Of a stretch of 64,000 nucleotides of DNA, positions 17,142-26,982 are shown in pieces; within the stretch, counting starts at the first letter, position 1, and each line of letters begins with the position of its first letter. The DNA comes from Methylocapsa aurea. Lineage in GTDB: Bacteria; Pseudomonadota; Alphaproteobacteria; Rhizobiales; Beijerinckiaceae. The stretch spans positions 1 to 64,000 of the forward strand of contig NZ_JQKO01000011.1 in assembly GCF_000746085.1 (NCBI RefSeq). Reading direction: 5' to 3'. Both the position numbers and the translations under genes were made by a program. The notes beneath the pieces were generated by a model that ran no database searches, was not told where the DNA came from, and saw only the letters and a program-made list of their open reading frames with translations.

Positions 17142-17717
17142 ATGCAACACGATCTCCATCCTGACCGCGCTACAAGCGCAAGCGCCAGCGATAAGCGCAG
17201 GAAGCTGCGTCTCATCTCGCGGGCGGCGGAATGGATAGCTTTTGGCGGCATGGCGCTCGTCGTCGCCTACTGCGCCTACCTATGGAGCAACGAGAGCGCC
17301 CTGACGGCTTATTTGCAGAGGGATGTTCCAGGCATCGCGCTCGCGCCGTCCGGCAACTCGTTGATCCTGCCTTATTTGCTGAGCCTCATTCCCGTCGCGA
17401 TCTTTGTCGCCGCGATGTGGGAAGCTCGCGGACTCTTTTGTTTGCTCGGCAAGGCGGAGATTTTCGATTCGGCGGCCCCGCGCCGTCTTGTGCGTCTTGG
17501 CGTCCTGGCGATCGCCGCCGCCGTTGCCGGAATCGTCGTGCGAACCCTTGTTGTCCTGGTCATGACGAGCGCCAATCCGGCGGGCCAGCGGCATCTCGTC
17601 ATCGGAATTGGCTCGGATGAGGTTTCCTCCTTGATCGTCGGGCTTCTTTTCCTCGCCTTCGCCCTTGTGATGCAGGAGGCAGCGAGACTTGAGGATGAGA
17701 ACAGGAGTTTCGTCTGA
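17142..17717 (+). CDS. DUF2975 family integral membrane protein
   Basis: The protein has 191 residues and four predicted TM helices (about 30-50, 85-105, 125-145 and 165-185), with the GLFCLLGKAEIFDSAAPRRLVRLG loop between TM2 and TM3 that marks DUF2975 proteins. These are almost always encoded just ahead of a small Cro/CI-type regulator, as here with 2 bp between the genes. The biochemical role is not established; a membrane sensor or anti-regulator is one idea. GAAGG precedes the ATG. Confidence 0.85.
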   Translation: MQHDLHPDRATSASASDKRRKLRLISRAAEWIAFGGMALVVAYCAYLWSNESALTAYLQRDVPGIALAPSGNSLILPYLLSLIPVAIFVAAMWEARGLFCLLGKAEIFDSAAPRRLVRLGVLAIAAAVAGIVVRTLVVLVMTSANPAGQRHLVIGIGSDEVSSLIVGLLFLAFALVMQEAARLEDENRSFV

Positions 17718-17719
17718 CC

Positions 17720-17965
17720 ATGGCCATCATCGTCAATCTCGACGTGATGCTGGCGAAGCGCAAGATGCGCTCCAGGGAGCTTGCGGAGCGCATCAATTTG
17801 ACCGAGCAAAATGTGTCATTGCTCAAATCCGGCAAGGTGCGAGGGATCCGCTTTGACACCTTGTCGAAGATTTGCGCGGTTCTTGATTGCCAGCCAGGGG
17901 AAATCCTGGAACATCGGCCTGACCCGGATGACACGCAAGATAACTGTCCGCCGCCGCCCCGGTAA
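17720..17965 (+). CDS. Small Cro/CI-type transcription regulator (YozG-like)
   Basis: An 81-residue protein made almost wholly of one helix-turn-helix domain: MLAKRKMRSRELAERINLTE and NVSLLKSGKVRGIRFDTL provide helices 1-4, and ICAVLDCQPGEILEH the closing helix. It is the constant partner of DUF2975 membrane proteins and is translationally linked to it (2-bp gap). It probably binds a dyad in its own promoter; 17094-17110 is the best candidate. The short tail is proline- and acid-rich. Confidence 0.88.
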   Translation: MAIIVNLDVMLAKRKMRSRELAERINLTEQNVSLLKSGKVRGIRFDTLSKICAVLDCQPGEILEHRPDPDDTQDNCPPPPR

Positions 17966-18048
17966 AAATGGCGCCTCGGCTTGGTCAAAGTCTGCTTCGT
18001 TTGAAAGACAGGCGCATTTTCAGGCGACGTCCTAGTGCGTCCGCGCCC

Positions 18049-20532
18049 TTATGTCCCGCGCGGTTTGGCGCGGGTCGTGGCGATCGCGCTAGCGGGATCG
18101 TCGGGCCAAAAATGGCGCGGATAGCGGCCTTTCATTTCGGTTTTCACAGAGGCCCAGACGCCTCGCCAAAAGCCGGGTAGATCGCTGGTGATTTGAATCG
18201 GCCGCGAGGCCGGCGACAGAAGCTCAAGCGTCAGGGGAAACCTTCCCCGGGCGAGCGTTGGATGGCGCGCCAGCCCGAACAACTCCTGCACGCGCACCGA
18301 AAGCGAGGGACCGGAGTCCGCTCCATAGTCGAGCGCGATGCGCGAGCCCGCCGGGGTTTCGAAATGGGTCGGGGCCTCTTCTTCCAGGCGCTGGCGCAGA
18401 TCCCAAGGCAAGAGGCATTTCAAGGCTTTGTCTAGGTCCTCCGGCGCGATCGCCGCAAGACTGGTCCGCTCGTGAAGAAAGGGCGCGAGCCATTCCGCCG
18501 CGGTTCTCGCCAGGGCCTCCTCGGAGAGATCAGGCCAGGCGTCGTCCGCCTCGAAACGACGCAAGAAAAGCACGCGCTCGCGCCATTGCGTCAGCGGCTT
18601 GGTGAAGGGAAGCCGATCGATCCCCAGGCCCGCGATCCCTTCGGCGAGGGCGCGGGCGCTGTCTTGGCCGGGCGCGACCGGCAAATTCTGTTCGCTCAAG
18701 GTCAGCGCGCCGAGCCGCCGGCGGCGCCGACCCCTCAGCATCGCTCGCCCGGCATCGAAACAGGCGTCCGTCTCAGTCGCGATTTTGGCGCCGGCGACCG
18801 CTTCGACATCCTCCTCGCTGAGCGCCGCCGCGACAAGAATTCGGGACGACGCGGCCCGGCCGGCGACTTCCCCGATCGCGAGAAAAGCTTCGCGCGCCAG
18901 GGCTTCGTGCGGCTCGATGCTGGCGGCGCGGCCATTGGCCATGAGAAATTCGCCCGGTTTGCCCCGCGCCTTGGCGATCCGGTCGGGGAAGGCGAGCGCC
19001 AGCAGCCTGCCGCACTCCGGGCTCCCTTTCGACGCGCGCGACAATGGCTTCGGCTTCGCGCCGGCGCGCCTGGCGAAGTTTTGGGCAAGGCGGCGGGCGT
19101 CCTCGGCCCGTGGTGAGCGATCGCGCCGGAAACGCTCCAGGCGCGCCGCGAGATCGGGGCTGTCACCGCCAAGCCCTCGCTCGACAAGGAGGGTCGCGAC
19201 TTCGGCGGCGAGCGATGCATCGCCCTCCGGCGCGGCGACGATCATCTTGGCGAGGCGCGGCGGCAGGGCGAGGCCGGCGATGGTCCGTCCCGCATCGGTG
19301 AGCGCGCCATCGGAGTCGAGCGCGCCAATGTCCCGCAACAACGCGCGGGCTTCCTTGAGCGCCGGAAGCGGCGGCGGATCGAGCCACTGCAGGCTCGATG
19401 GCTCGCGGACGCCCCAAAGAGCGAGATCAAGGACGAGGCCTGAGAGGTCCGCGGCCATGATTTCGGGCGTTGAGAATGCCTCGAAAGCGCCTGTCGCGGC
19501 TTCTTCCCACAAGCGGTAGCAGACGCCTGGCTCGGTGCGGCCGGCGCGGCCCCGGCGCTGATCGACGGCGGCGCGCGAAGCCCGGACGGTCTCCAACCGG
19601 GTCAAGCCGCGATCGGGCTCGAAACGCGGCATCCGGGCGAGCCCTGAATCAATGACGATCCGCACCCCCTCGATGGTCAAGGAGGTTTCGGCGATCGATG
19701 TCGCGAGCACGATTTTTCGGCGCGGCGGCTTGACCGGCGCGATGGCGCGATCCTGGGCCGACCGTTCGAGCGCCGAATAAAGCGGCGCGATCTCGATCCC
19801 CGAGCCATCAAGGCGCTCGCCCAGCAGGGCGGCGGCCCGGGCGATTTCGCCTTGGCCCGGCAGAAAGCAAAGAGCCGAACCGGGTTCCTCGGCCATCGCC
19901 CGCATCGCGGCGGAAACCACGGCGGCCTCGATCCGTTCGCCTGGATCGCGGCCAAGATATTTGGTCGCCACCGGATAAGCGCGGCCCTCGCTGACAATGA
20001 TCGGCGAATCGCCGAGGAGCCGCGCGACCCGCGCGCCGTCGAGCGTCGCCGACATGACGAGGATCCGGAGATCCTCGCGGAATGCGGCGGCTGCGTCGAG
20101 GGCGAGGGCGAGGCCGAGATCGGCGTCGAGCGAGCGCTCGTGGAATTCGTCGAAAAGAACCGCCGCGACGCCTTCGAGCGCGGGATCCTCGATGATCATG
20201 CGGGCGAATACGCCCTCGGTGACGACCTCGATCGAGGTCTTGGCCGATACCAGCGATTGCGAGCGCACGCGCAGGCCCACCGTTTCGCCGGTCCTTTCGC
20301 CGAGCGTCGCCGCCATGCGCTCGGCGGCGGCGCGCGCGGCGAGGCGACGCGGCTCCAGAACGATGATCTTGCGTCCCTTCGCCCAGGGCTCATCCCTGAG
20401 GATCAGCGGCGTGCGCGTCGTCTTGCCGGCTCCAGGGGGGGCGACGAGCACCGCCTTGGGATGGGCCAAAAGATGCTCCTTGAGCTCTCCCAGGACATCG
20501 TCGATCGGAAGGGCGGGGGCAAGGCTCGACAT
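18049..20532 (-). CDS. hrpB: ATP-dependent RNA helicase HrpB
   Basis: This 827-residue DEAH-box helicase has Walker A (APPGAGKTTRTPL), the DEFH form of the DEAH box (LFDEFHERSLDAD), MSATLDG (motif III), SIAETSLTIEG (motif V), QRRGRAGR (motif VI), the HA2 region and the HrpB-specific C-terminal domain (FPLTLELLSPASRPIQITSD). HrpB proteins are non-essential and their RNA substrate is poorly known. The start at 20532 (MSSLAPALPIDDVLGELKEH) agrees with the family, although no strong ribosome site is visible. It is monocistronic and converges with the regulator gene at 17965. Confidence 0.95.
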   Translation of the reverse strand: MSSLAPALPIDDVLGELKEHLLAHPKAVLVAPPGAGKTTRTPLILRDEPWAKGRKIIVLEPRRLAARAAAERMAATLGERTGETVGLRVRSQSLVSAKTSIEVVTEGVFARMIIEDPALEGVAAVLFDEFHERSLDADLGLALALDAAAAFREDLRILVMSATLDGARVARLLGDSPIIVSEGRAYPVATKYLGRDPGERIEAAVVSAAMRAMAEEPGSALCFLPGQGEIARAAALLGERLDGSGIEIAPLYSALERSAQDRAIAPVKPPRRKIVLATSIAETSLTIEGVRIVIDSGLARMPRFEPDRGLTRLETVRASRAAVDQRRGRAGRTEPGVCYRLWEEAATGAFEAFSTPEIMAADLSGLVLDLALWGVREPSSLQWLDPPPLPALKEARALLRDIGALDSDGALTDAGRTIAGLALPPRLAKMIVAAPEGDASLAAEVATLLVERGLGGDSPDLAARLERFRRDRSPRAEDARRLAQNFARRAGAKPKPLSRASKGSPECGRLLALAFPDRIAKARGKPGEFLMANGRAASIEPHEALAREAFLAIGEVAGRAASSRILVAAALSEEDVEAVAGAKIATETDACFDAGRAMLRGRRRRRLGALTLSEQNLPVAPGQDSARALAEGIAGLGIDRLPFTKPLTQWRERVLFLRRFEADDAWPDLSEEALARTAAEWLAPFLHERTSLAAIAPEDLDKALKCLLPWDLRQRLEEEAPTHFETPAGSRIALDYGADSGPSLSVRVQELFGLARHPTLARGRFPLTLELLSPASRPIQITSDLPGFWRGVWASVKTEMKGRYPRHFWPDDPASAIATTRAKPRGT

Positions 20533-20615
20533 GTGTTTTTAAGGCCGGTTTCGAAAGTGGGATCAGGCGCTCGAACATAGGCATGAAGCGCATCGTCGTT
20601 TCAACTTGAACATTT

Positions 20616-20718
20616 AGAGCGCGTCCTGATTAGACGCCTCTATCTGATCGAATAGGAATCGCTCAGACTCAAAGAGTTGAAGCAAGTCGGAGCCAGAAAA
20701 GTCGATCAACATTCTTAA
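20616..20718. repeat. Dispersed repeat, AGAGCGCGT type, degenerate copy
   Basis: The block from AGAGCGCGTCCTGATT through ATCTGATCGAATAGGAATCG and AAAAGTCGATCAACATTCTT follows 62072-62187 in order and sequence, but its terminal palindrome is broken. Non-coding, in the hrpB/kup promoter region. Confidence 0.65.
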
Positions 20719-20879
20719 GGCCCCGACGAAAGCGCCGGCGGCGGAGCGTTCCGCATTTGCGGCCGGGCTTCTTCTTTCCCAAGCCCCTTCTCTCCAATGC
20801 CAGAAGAGGCTATATGCCCGCACGGCGAACGGCCGTCGCGGCCTTATGCAGCATGAAGCGCCTCTCGAAGGACTTTCAA

Positions 20880-22814
20880 ATGGCGCAGCAGATCGCGCAA
20901 CAAGGCCAGGACGCATCCACGCAGGCGGGACAGCCGCCCGGCCCGCCTTCCGCCGTCCCTCAAAAAAGCAGTTTCGCCGCTATGGCGCTAGGCTCTCTCG
21001 GGGTCGTCTATGGCGACATCGGAACGAGCCCGCTCTACGCGCTGCGGGAGTCGCTGCATCATATCAAGGATGGCGGCGTCACCGACGTAGGCGTCATCGG
21101 AACCGTGTCCTTGCTGCTTTGGGCGCTGTTCTTCACAGTGACCGCCAAATATGTGCTGTTCCTGATGCGGGCCGACAACAAGGGCGAGGGCGGAACGTTG
21201 TCCCTGATGGCGCTCGCCCAATCCGCGGTCGGGCATAAGGCGGCGGCGGTATTTTTCCTCGGCGTCGCCGGGGCGGCGCTGTTTTCAGGCGACGCAATCA
21301 TCACGCCGGCGATCTCGGTGCTGTCGGCGCTCGAAGGGCTTGAGCTCGTCACGCCAGTGTTTACGCCCTATGTCCTGCCGGCCACCATCGTCATTCTCAT
21401 TTCGATCTTTTGGGTGCAGAGCCATGGCACCGCCCGCGTGGCGGCTTTCTTCGGCCCGGTCATGAGCGTGTTTTTCCTTGTGATCGGCGTCCTCGGCGCC
21501 ATCCATGTCGGCGATGCCCCAAATATCCTTCTGGCCTTCGATCCGCTCTATGGGCTGCGTTTTCTGTTCGGCCACGGGATGATCGGTTTTGTGGTGCTCG
21601 GCTCTGTATTCTTGGCCGTGACCGGCGCCGAAGCTCTCTATGCCGATATGGGGCATTTCGGCCGCAGACCGATTCAAATCGCCTGGATGGCGTTCGTGCT
21701 TCCGGCTCTGACCTTGAATTATCTCGGCCAAGGCGCCCTCGTGCTCTCCAACCCGGCGGCGATGGAAAACCCGTTCTTCCTGCTCGCGCCGCAATGGGCG
21801 CTGCTGCCCCTCGTCATCCTGGCGACGATCGCAACGGTCATCGCCAGCCAAGCCGTCATCACCGGCGCGTTTTCCCTGGCGCGGCAGGCGATCCAGCTTG
21901 GCCTCTTGCCGCGAATGCTGATCCTCCACACTTCGGAGACGCAGGAGGGCCAGATTTTCGTGCCGCGCATCAATCGGCTGCTTCTGATCGGCGTGCTGGC
22001 GCTCGTGCTCTTGTTCAAGAGCTCCAGCGCCTTGGCCTCCGCCTATGGCATAGCGGTGACCGGCACGATGGTCGTGACCACTTCGCTCGCCTTTGTCGTG
22101 GTCTGGAAGCTCTGGCGCTGGCCGGTCTGGCTCGCGGCGCTCTTCGTTTCCGGCTTTCTCGCGATCGACTTGGCGTTTCTCGCCGCCAATCTCATGAAGA
22201 TCGTCGATGGCGGCTGGGTGCCGCTGCTTCTTGGCGGCTGCGCGATGATCGTGATGTGGACCTGGGTCCGCGGCGCTGCGCTCCTCGCCAAGAAGACCCG
22301 CCGCGATTCGATCTCGATGCAGGATCTCATCCGCATGCTCGAGAGATCGAAGCCGATCCGGGTGGCGGGAACCGCGATCTTTCTGACCAATACGCCCGAG
22401 GTCGCGCCTGCGGCCTTCATGCATAATCTGAAACATAATAAGGTCATGCATGAACGGGTCTTGATCATGTCTGTTCTGACCGAGGACATGCCGCGCGTGC
22501 CGGCAAGCAAGCGGTTTGAAATCCATAAGCTCTCCGAGGATTTCACCAGCGTGATCCTGCACTATGGCTATATGGAGAGTCCGCGGATCCCGGCGGCGCT
22601 GGCGAGCTTGCGCAAGGCCGGCCTGAAGTTCGACATCATGACGACGTCATTCTTCCTTGGCAGACGCAGCGTCAAGCCGGCCCAGAATTCCGGCATGCCG
22701 ACGTGGCAGGACAAGCTGTTCATCGCCCTGTTCCGGCAATCGGCCAATCCGACCGAATTCTTCTCGATCCCCTCGGACCGCGTCGTCGAACTCGGCGAAC
22801 AGGTCACGATCTGA
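20880..22814 (+). CDS. kup: Kup-type potassium uptake transporter
   Basis: The 644-residue permease takes up K+ by proton symport in the KUP/HAK/KT family. The signature [17 protein letters not shown] lies near residues 42-58, followed by about 12 TM helices and a hydrophilic C-terminal cytoplasmic domain ([20 protein letters not shown] onward). The ATG at 20880 is chosen because GAAGGA lies 9 nt upstream and the length fits the family; an in-frame ATG at 20757 would add an unlikely basic extension. It stands alone. Confidence 0.95.
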   Translation: MAQQIAQQGQDASTQAGQPPGPPSAVPQKSSFAAMALGSLGVVYGDIGTSPLYALRESLHHIKDGGVTDVGVIGTVSLLLWALFFTVTAKYVLFLMRADNKGEGGTLSLMALAQSAVGHKAAAVFFLGVAGAALFSGDAIITPAISVLSALEGLELVTPVFTPYVLPATIVILISIFWVQSHGTARVAAFFGPVMSVFFLVIGVLGAIHVGDAPNILLAFDPLYGLRFLFGHGMIGFVVLGSVFLAVTGAEALYADMGHFGRRPIQIAWMAFVLPALTLNYLGQGALVLSNPAAMENPFFLLAPQWALLPLVILATIATVIASQAVITGAFSLARQAIQLGLLPRMLILHTSETQEGQIFVPRINRLLLIGVLALVLLFKSSSALASAYGIAVTGTMVVTTSLAFVVVWKLWRWPVWLAALFVSGFLAIDLAFLAANLMKIVDGGWVPLLLGGCAMIVMWTWVRGAALLAKKTRRDSISMQDLIRMLERSKPIRVAGTAIFLTNTPEVAPAAFMHNLKHNKVMHERVLIMSVLTEDMPRVPASKRFEIHKLSEDFTSVILHYGYMESPRIPAALASLRKAGLKFDIMTTSFFLGRRSVKPAQNSGMPTWQDKLFIALFRQSANPTEFFSIPSDRVVELGEQVTI

Positions 22815-22873
22815 GCCGCGCATTTTCTTAACGCGGACCGGTTGCTGCGTCGCTTGAAAATACTCGGATGAAC

Positions 22874-23557
22874 TCAGGGCGGTCCAAACGCTAGGATTTC
22901 GCTCGTATAGGTCTCGTTGACTTCGGAAAAGGGCTGAAGATCGGCGCTATAAACCAGAGCGCGATGCTCGAAAAGCCGCCAGGGAATGGTCAGCGCCGCG
23001 CCGGGCCGGTCGGCGGGCGGGGGGCCCAGCTCCCAGCCGTCGGCGAGGGGCTTCCAAAAAATCTCGACCGCGAAAGTCTGCCGAATCGGTTTTAAATCCA
23101 GCACCGCGCGGCCGAATGGCGTGTCCGTCGTCTCGAGAATCGCATTCATTTCCGCGCTCAGCCGGCTGGGCACGTACCAATTATCCGCCTCCGAAAGGAC
23201 ATGGTCGCCGCAAGCGAGCTCGACGCGGCGATATTTGACAAGTTCGGTTTCGCCGATCCGCAGCCTTTGGCGCTGTTCGGCCGACGCCGGCTTCTCCATG
23301 CCGGAGACGAGTCTTGCCCGAATTGTCGGATCGCTCGCCAATTTGTGATCGGCGCACCATTTGTCGAGCGTCGTTGTCGCGCTATGCGAGGCGAGCAGGC
23401 TTGCGTTGAGGGTTTCCAGCAAAGCCAGCGCTTCGACGCGCGCGAGCATCGTATCCGGCCAAGCAGGCGCCGTCCGCGTCGCGGCGTTGTCGCCTGAAAT
23501 CGCCAAGCCGCCAAGGCCGAGCATGAATCCTATCCCAATCGCCTGAAGAAAATGCAC
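22874..23557 (-). CDS. Exported protein, possibly of chorismate-lyase-like fold
   Basis: The 227-residue product starts with a signal-like or TM segment (LQAIGIGFMLGLGGLAISG). The body LLASHSATTTLDKWC ... RIGETELVKYRRVELACGDHVLSEADNWYVPSRLS ... DTPFGRAVLDLKPIRQ recalls UbiC/UTRA-fold proteins, where a similar sequence order lines the ligand pocket. That resemblance is from memory and weak in detail; the known UbiC catalytic residues cannot be confirmed, and an exported chorismate lyase would be odd. It may bind another small ligand. Neighbours give no clue: it is divergent from the DedA gene. Confidence 0.5.
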   Translation of the reverse strand: MHFLQAIGIGFMLGLGGLAISGDNAATRTAPAWPDTMLARVEALALLETLNASLLASHSATTTLDKWCADHKLASDPTIRARLVSGMEKPASAEQRQRLRIGETELVKYRRVELACGDHVLSEADNWYVPSRLSAEMNAILETTDTPFGRAVLDLKPIRQTFAVEIFWKPLADGWELGPPPADRPGAALTIPWRLFEHRALVYSADLQPFSEVNETYTSEILAFGPP

Positions 23558-23790
23558 GCGGGTCTTCCCACATCGCCTTTCGCCGCGCGGGCGGCAATAG
23601 AACGCGTCAAACTCATACCATACCTTGGCCGCCTTGCCCTATCGCTTGCGCCATCATATGGACTTTGCGCCCCAAAGAGCGCTACACGGAACCTCAAACT
23701 CCGGCGGGTTCGAACGGGCCATCGGCTCCGGCGGCCCCGCTCTCCTCGCCGTGCGTTCGCGCGCCGGCTTTCCCTGGCGAGCGAAGAAAC

Positions 23791-24372
23791 ATGTTTCAGA
23801 AGCTGTATCGTTGGACCCTGAGCCTCGCGGAGAGCCGCCACGCGCCTTTTGCGCTCGGCGCGATCGCCTTCGCCGAAAGTTCTTTCTTTCCCGTGCCGCC
23901 CGACACGATCCTCGTTCCCATGTCGCTCGCGCGGCCAAAGAGCGCTTGGTATTACGCGCTGATCTGCACGGTCGGCTCGGTCGCCGGGGGGCTGCTTGGC
24001 TATGCGATCGGCGCGCTGCTGTTCGAGACCGTGGGGAAGTGGCTGATCAATATTTACGGCTATGGCGCGCGCGTCGAGGAAATGAAGACGCTTTATGCGC
24101 ATTGGGGCTGGGCGGTCATTCTGTTCAAGGGCTTGACGCCAATCCCCTTCAAGATCGTGACCATCACGAGCGGGCTTTTGGCCTATAGCCTGCCGGTCTT
24201 CATCGTCTTGTCGATTCTGACGCGCGGCGCGCGCTTTTTCGCGCTCGCCTTGCTCTTGAAGCATTATGGCGAGCCGATCAAAGCGCTTCTCGACAAATAT
24301 TTTGCCTGGTTTCTGCTCGGTCTCGTGGTCATGGTCATCGTGGGGTTCTGGCTCGCCGCGCGCGTGCTGTGA
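23791..24372 (+). CDS. DedA/SNARE-associated-type membrane protein (YqaA-like)
   Basis: A 193-residue inner-membrane protein with the VTT/DedA core: FAESSFFPVPPDTILVPMSL, then the GSVAGGLLGYAIGALL re-entrant helix and KGLTPIPFKIVTITSGLLAYS, and a late TM helix. DedA-family members are now viewed as lipid scramblases or flippases; the YqaA branch is uncharacterised. The frame is open upstream, but MFQKLYRW at 23791 is the family-like start. Its stop overlaps the dsbB start (GTGA), so the two genes are coupled. Confidence 0.88.
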   Translation: MFQKLYRWTLSLAESRHAPFALGAIAFAESSFFPVPPDTILVPMSLARPKSAWYYALICTVGSVAGGLLGYAIGALLFETVGKWLINIYGYGARVEEMKTLYAHWGWAVILFKGLTPIPFKIVTITSGLLAYSLPVFIVLSILTRGARFFALALLLKHYGEPIKALLDKYFAWFLLGLVVMVIVGFWLAARVL

Positions 24373-24908
24373 TCGCGGCCATGTTGAATCTGACCCCGGT
24401 TCGCATCGCTCTCGTCATCCTGCTGGTCGCCTCGGGGTCGATCGTCGGGGCCCTTATTTTCGAGGCGCTGGGCTATGCGCCCTGCGAACTCTGCCTCAAG
24501 GAGCGCATTCCCTATTACGCGGGCATCGCTTTGGCCGGCCTCGCCCTGTTCCTCGCCGCAAAGGGGCCAGCGAGCCTGTTGCCGGCGGCTTTCGCGGGCC
24601 TTGCCCTGATTTTCGCGGCGAGCGCGGCGTTTGGCGCCTATCATGCCGGGGTCGAATGGGGGTTTTGGCCGGGGCCCATGGATTGCACGGGCGTTCTCGA
24701 TCACACGCGCTCGGTCGAGGATTTCCTAAAGCAACTGCAAACCGTCAAAGTGGTGCGTTGCGACGCCGTCGCGATCCGCATTCTGGGCCTCTCGCTCGCC
24801 GGATGGAACGCAGTGATCTCGGTGGGATTGGCGGCGCTCGCCGGGTGGGGCGCACGGCGAAGCGGCGGCCTTTTCAGTCCTCGGCGGAAAGCAGCGCTCT
24901 GGCCCTGA
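24369..24908 (+). CDS. dsbB: Disulfide bond formation protein DsbB
   Basis: DsbB reoxidises the periplasmic thiol oxidase DsbA and passes electrons to quinone. The 179 residues have four TM helices, the quinone-proximal pair CELC after TM1, and the second periplasmic pair formed by Cys in GPMDCTG and Cys in KVVRCDAV, so all four redox cysteines are present. The start is GTG overlapping the DedA stop. The last 35 bp overlap the tail of rlmN on the other strand. No dsbA is adjacent. Confidence 0.9.
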   Translation: MIAAMLNLTPVRIALVILLVASGSIVGALIFEALGYAPCELCLKERIPYYAGIALAGLALFLAAKGPASLLPAAFAGLALIFAASAAFGAYHAGVEWGFWPGPMDCTGVLDHTRSVEDFLKQLQTVKVVRCDAVAIRILGLSLAGWNAVISVGLAALAGWGARRSGGLFSPRRKAALWP

Positions 24909-26073
24909 GCTTTTGCGTTTCGCTTTTCAACTGACCGCAGGCGGCGAGGATATCGCGCCCGCGCGGCGTGCGGACCGGGCTCGCATAGCCGGCGTTGAAC
25001 ACAATGTCGGAAAATTTCTCGATTCTTTCCCAGCTCGAGCATTCATAAGGCGCGCCGGGCCAGGGATTGAACGGGATGAGGTTGATTTTCGCCGGGACGC
25101 CTTTGAGGAGCCGCACCAATTCGCGCGCCTCCGCCGGGGAGTCATTGACGTCTTTGAGCATCACATATTCGAAGGTGATGCGCCGCGCATTGGACGCGCC
25201 GGGATAGGTCCGGCAGGCCTGCAACAGATCCTTGATCGGATATTTCTTGTTGAGCGGCACCAGCCGATCGCGCAATTCGTCGCGCACGGCGTGGAGCGAA
25301 ATCGCGAGCATCGCTCCGGTCTCGCGGCCGAGATCCTCCAGGCGCGGGACGACGCCGGCGCTCGACACTGTGATCCGCCGCTTCGAGATGGACAGCCCGT
25401 CGCCATCGGAAAACACTCCGACCGCATCGCGCACATTGTCGAAATTGTAGAGCGGCTCGCCCATGCCCATGAAGACGATATTGGAGATGAAGCGCGAGCC
25501 CTCCGTCGGCAGCAGTCCGTCGGAGGGCGGCGTCAATCCTGGAAAATCGCCAAGCTTTTCACGCGCGATGATCAACTGGGCGATGATCTCCTGCGATGTT
25601 AGGTTGCGAACAAGCTTTTGCGTTCCCGTGTGGCAGAACGAGCAGGTCAAAGTGCAGCCGACCTGGCTCGAGATGCACAAGGTTCCCCGATCGCTTTCGG
25701 GAATATAGACGCATTCGACCTCGGCGCCCTTGTCGCCCGCGCCTGCTGGATCGAGCCGAACCAGCCATTTGCGCGTGCCGTCGGAGGAGATCTGCTCGGC
25801 GACGACCTGTGGCCGGGTCAGAGCGAACCGCTCGGCGAGGGCCGCTCGAAGCGGCTTGGCGATGTTCAGCATCGCGTCGAAAGAGGTCGCGCCCTGAAAA
25901 TAGATCCAATGCCAGAGCTGGGCGACGCGCATCCTAATTTCGCGTTCGGGAACGCCGGCCTCGGCCAGCGCCGCTGCGAGCTGGAGCCGGGTTGCGCCGG
26001 CCAGCGACGGCAAGGCGGCGCCAGTGGGCTGGGCAAGCGGGGAAAGGGATTCGATGAGACTGGACGCGTTCAT
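24874..26073 (-). CDS. rlmN: Dual-specificity 23S rRNA/tRNA adenine-C2 methyltransferase RlmN
   Basis: RlmN is a radical-SAM enzyme that methylates C2 of A2503 in 23S rRNA and A37 in some tRNAs. The radical-SAM cluster motif is [11 protein letters not shown] (CxxxCxxC), preceded by the family's [20 protein letters not shown] and the C-terminal catalytic cysteine in ILAACGQLK are also present. At 399 residues it is the normal size. It converges on dsbB with a 35-bp tail overlap and shares a 140-bp divergent promoter region with the SIMPL gene. Confidence 0.97.
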   Translation of the reverse strand: MNASSLIESLSPLAQPTGAALPSLAGATRLQLAAALAEAGVPEREIRMRVAQLWHWIYFQGATSFDAMLNIAKPLRAALAERFALTRPQVVAEQISSDGTRKWLVRLDPAGAGDKGAEVECVYIPESDRGTLCISSQVGCTLTCSFCHTGTQKLVRNLTSQEIIAQLIIAREKLGDFPGLTPPSDGLLPTEGSRFISNIVFMGMGEPLYNFDNVRDAVGVFSDGDGLSISKRRITVSSAGVVPRLEDLGRETGAMLAISLHAVRDELRDRLVPLNKKYPIKDLLQACRTYPGASNARRITFEYVMLKDVNDSPAEARELVRLLKGVPAKINLIPFNPWPGAPYECSSWERIEKFSDIVFNAGYASPVRTPRGRDILAACGQLKSETQKLRARALLSAED

Positions 26074-26212
26074 CGGGCGTTCTTACCATGGCGCCGAAGA
26101 TTTCTCCAGAAAGTCGTGTGCAGGCCGGCGCAAAGCCGCGGAGCCCAACCGGTTCTTTTTGCGGCGCCGCCAGTTTGATCGCCGGTCTCTCCAGCCCGCC
26201 AAAGGACGCAGA

Positions 26213-26974
26213 ATGCCAACCCTCCTCTTTCGCGCTTTGCCCGCCTGCCTCGGCCTTTTTGTCTTGCTGGGAGCCGCTGGGGCGCCTTCGAAACAGGTCC
26301 GCGCAGCGGAGTTCCTTTTGAAAAACACCGTGCCTTCGATCACGACGAGCGGTTTTGCGAGCGCCGAGGTTGCCCCTGATATTGCGATCATCTCGCTTGG
26401 CGTCGAAACCGAGCGCCGGACCGCAACCGAGGCGATGAGCGAAAACGCCCGCGCCGCGCAGGCGGTGGTCGAAGAGATCAAGGCGGACGGGATCGGGTCG
26501 CGGGACATCCGCACTTTGTCGGTCACGCTCGATCCGGTCTATGACGAGACCCAGGACGCGCGCGGCGCGACGAAGCGGACGCTGCGCGGCTACAGCGCTC
26601 GCAACGACATCAGCGTCCGGCTCAGGCAGGTCGAGAAAGCCGGCGCCCTGGCGCAAAAATGGATCGAAAAAGGCGCCAATAATTTTGGCGGCATCGCCTT
26701 CGACTTCGAGCAAAAGGAAGTGAGATATGACGCCTTGCGCAGCGAGGCGATGCGCGACGCCTTGAGGAAGGCGAATTCCTACGTCAGTGCGCTCGCGTTG
26801 AGACTTGGGCGCGTTCTCGTCATCGCGCCTCATTCGGCTTTTTCGGGCCGGGCGCCGGCGCCGATGGGAATGGCGAGGGCCGCGCAACGCGATGGCGCAG
26901 CCGCCATCCCGGTGGAATCCGGCGTCCAGATCTTGCAGGCCGAGGTTGACGTCACTTGGGAGCTTGCGCAGTAG
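26213..26974 (+). CDS. Periplasmic SIMPL-domain (DUF541) protein
   Basis: The 253-residue protein has a Sec signal (LFRALPACLGLFVLLGAAGA) and a full SIMPL domain: ITTSGFASAEVAPDIAIISLGVETE, then VVEEIKADGIGSRDIRTLSVTLDP, GYSARNDISVRLRQVEKAG and ALRKANSYVSALALRLGRVL. Bacterial members form ring-like periplasmic or outer-membrane-associated assemblies with poorly defined roles, some linked to oxidative stress. AAAGGACG at 26201-26208 fixes the start at the ATG at 26213, although the frame is open further upstream. Confidence 0.88.
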   Translation: MPTLLFRALPACLGLFVLLGAAGAPSKQVRAAEFLLKNTVPSITTSGFASAEVAPDIAIISLGVETERRTATEAMSENARAAQAVVEEIKADGIGSRDIRTLSVTLDPVYDETQDARGATKRTLRGYSARNDISVRLRQVEKAGALAQKWIEKGANNFGGIAFDFEQKEVRYDALRSEAMRDALRKANSYVSALALRLGRVLVIAPHSAFSGRAPAPMGMARAAQRDGAAAIPVESGVQILQAEVDVTWELAQ

Positions 26975-26982
26975 CCAGCGAT

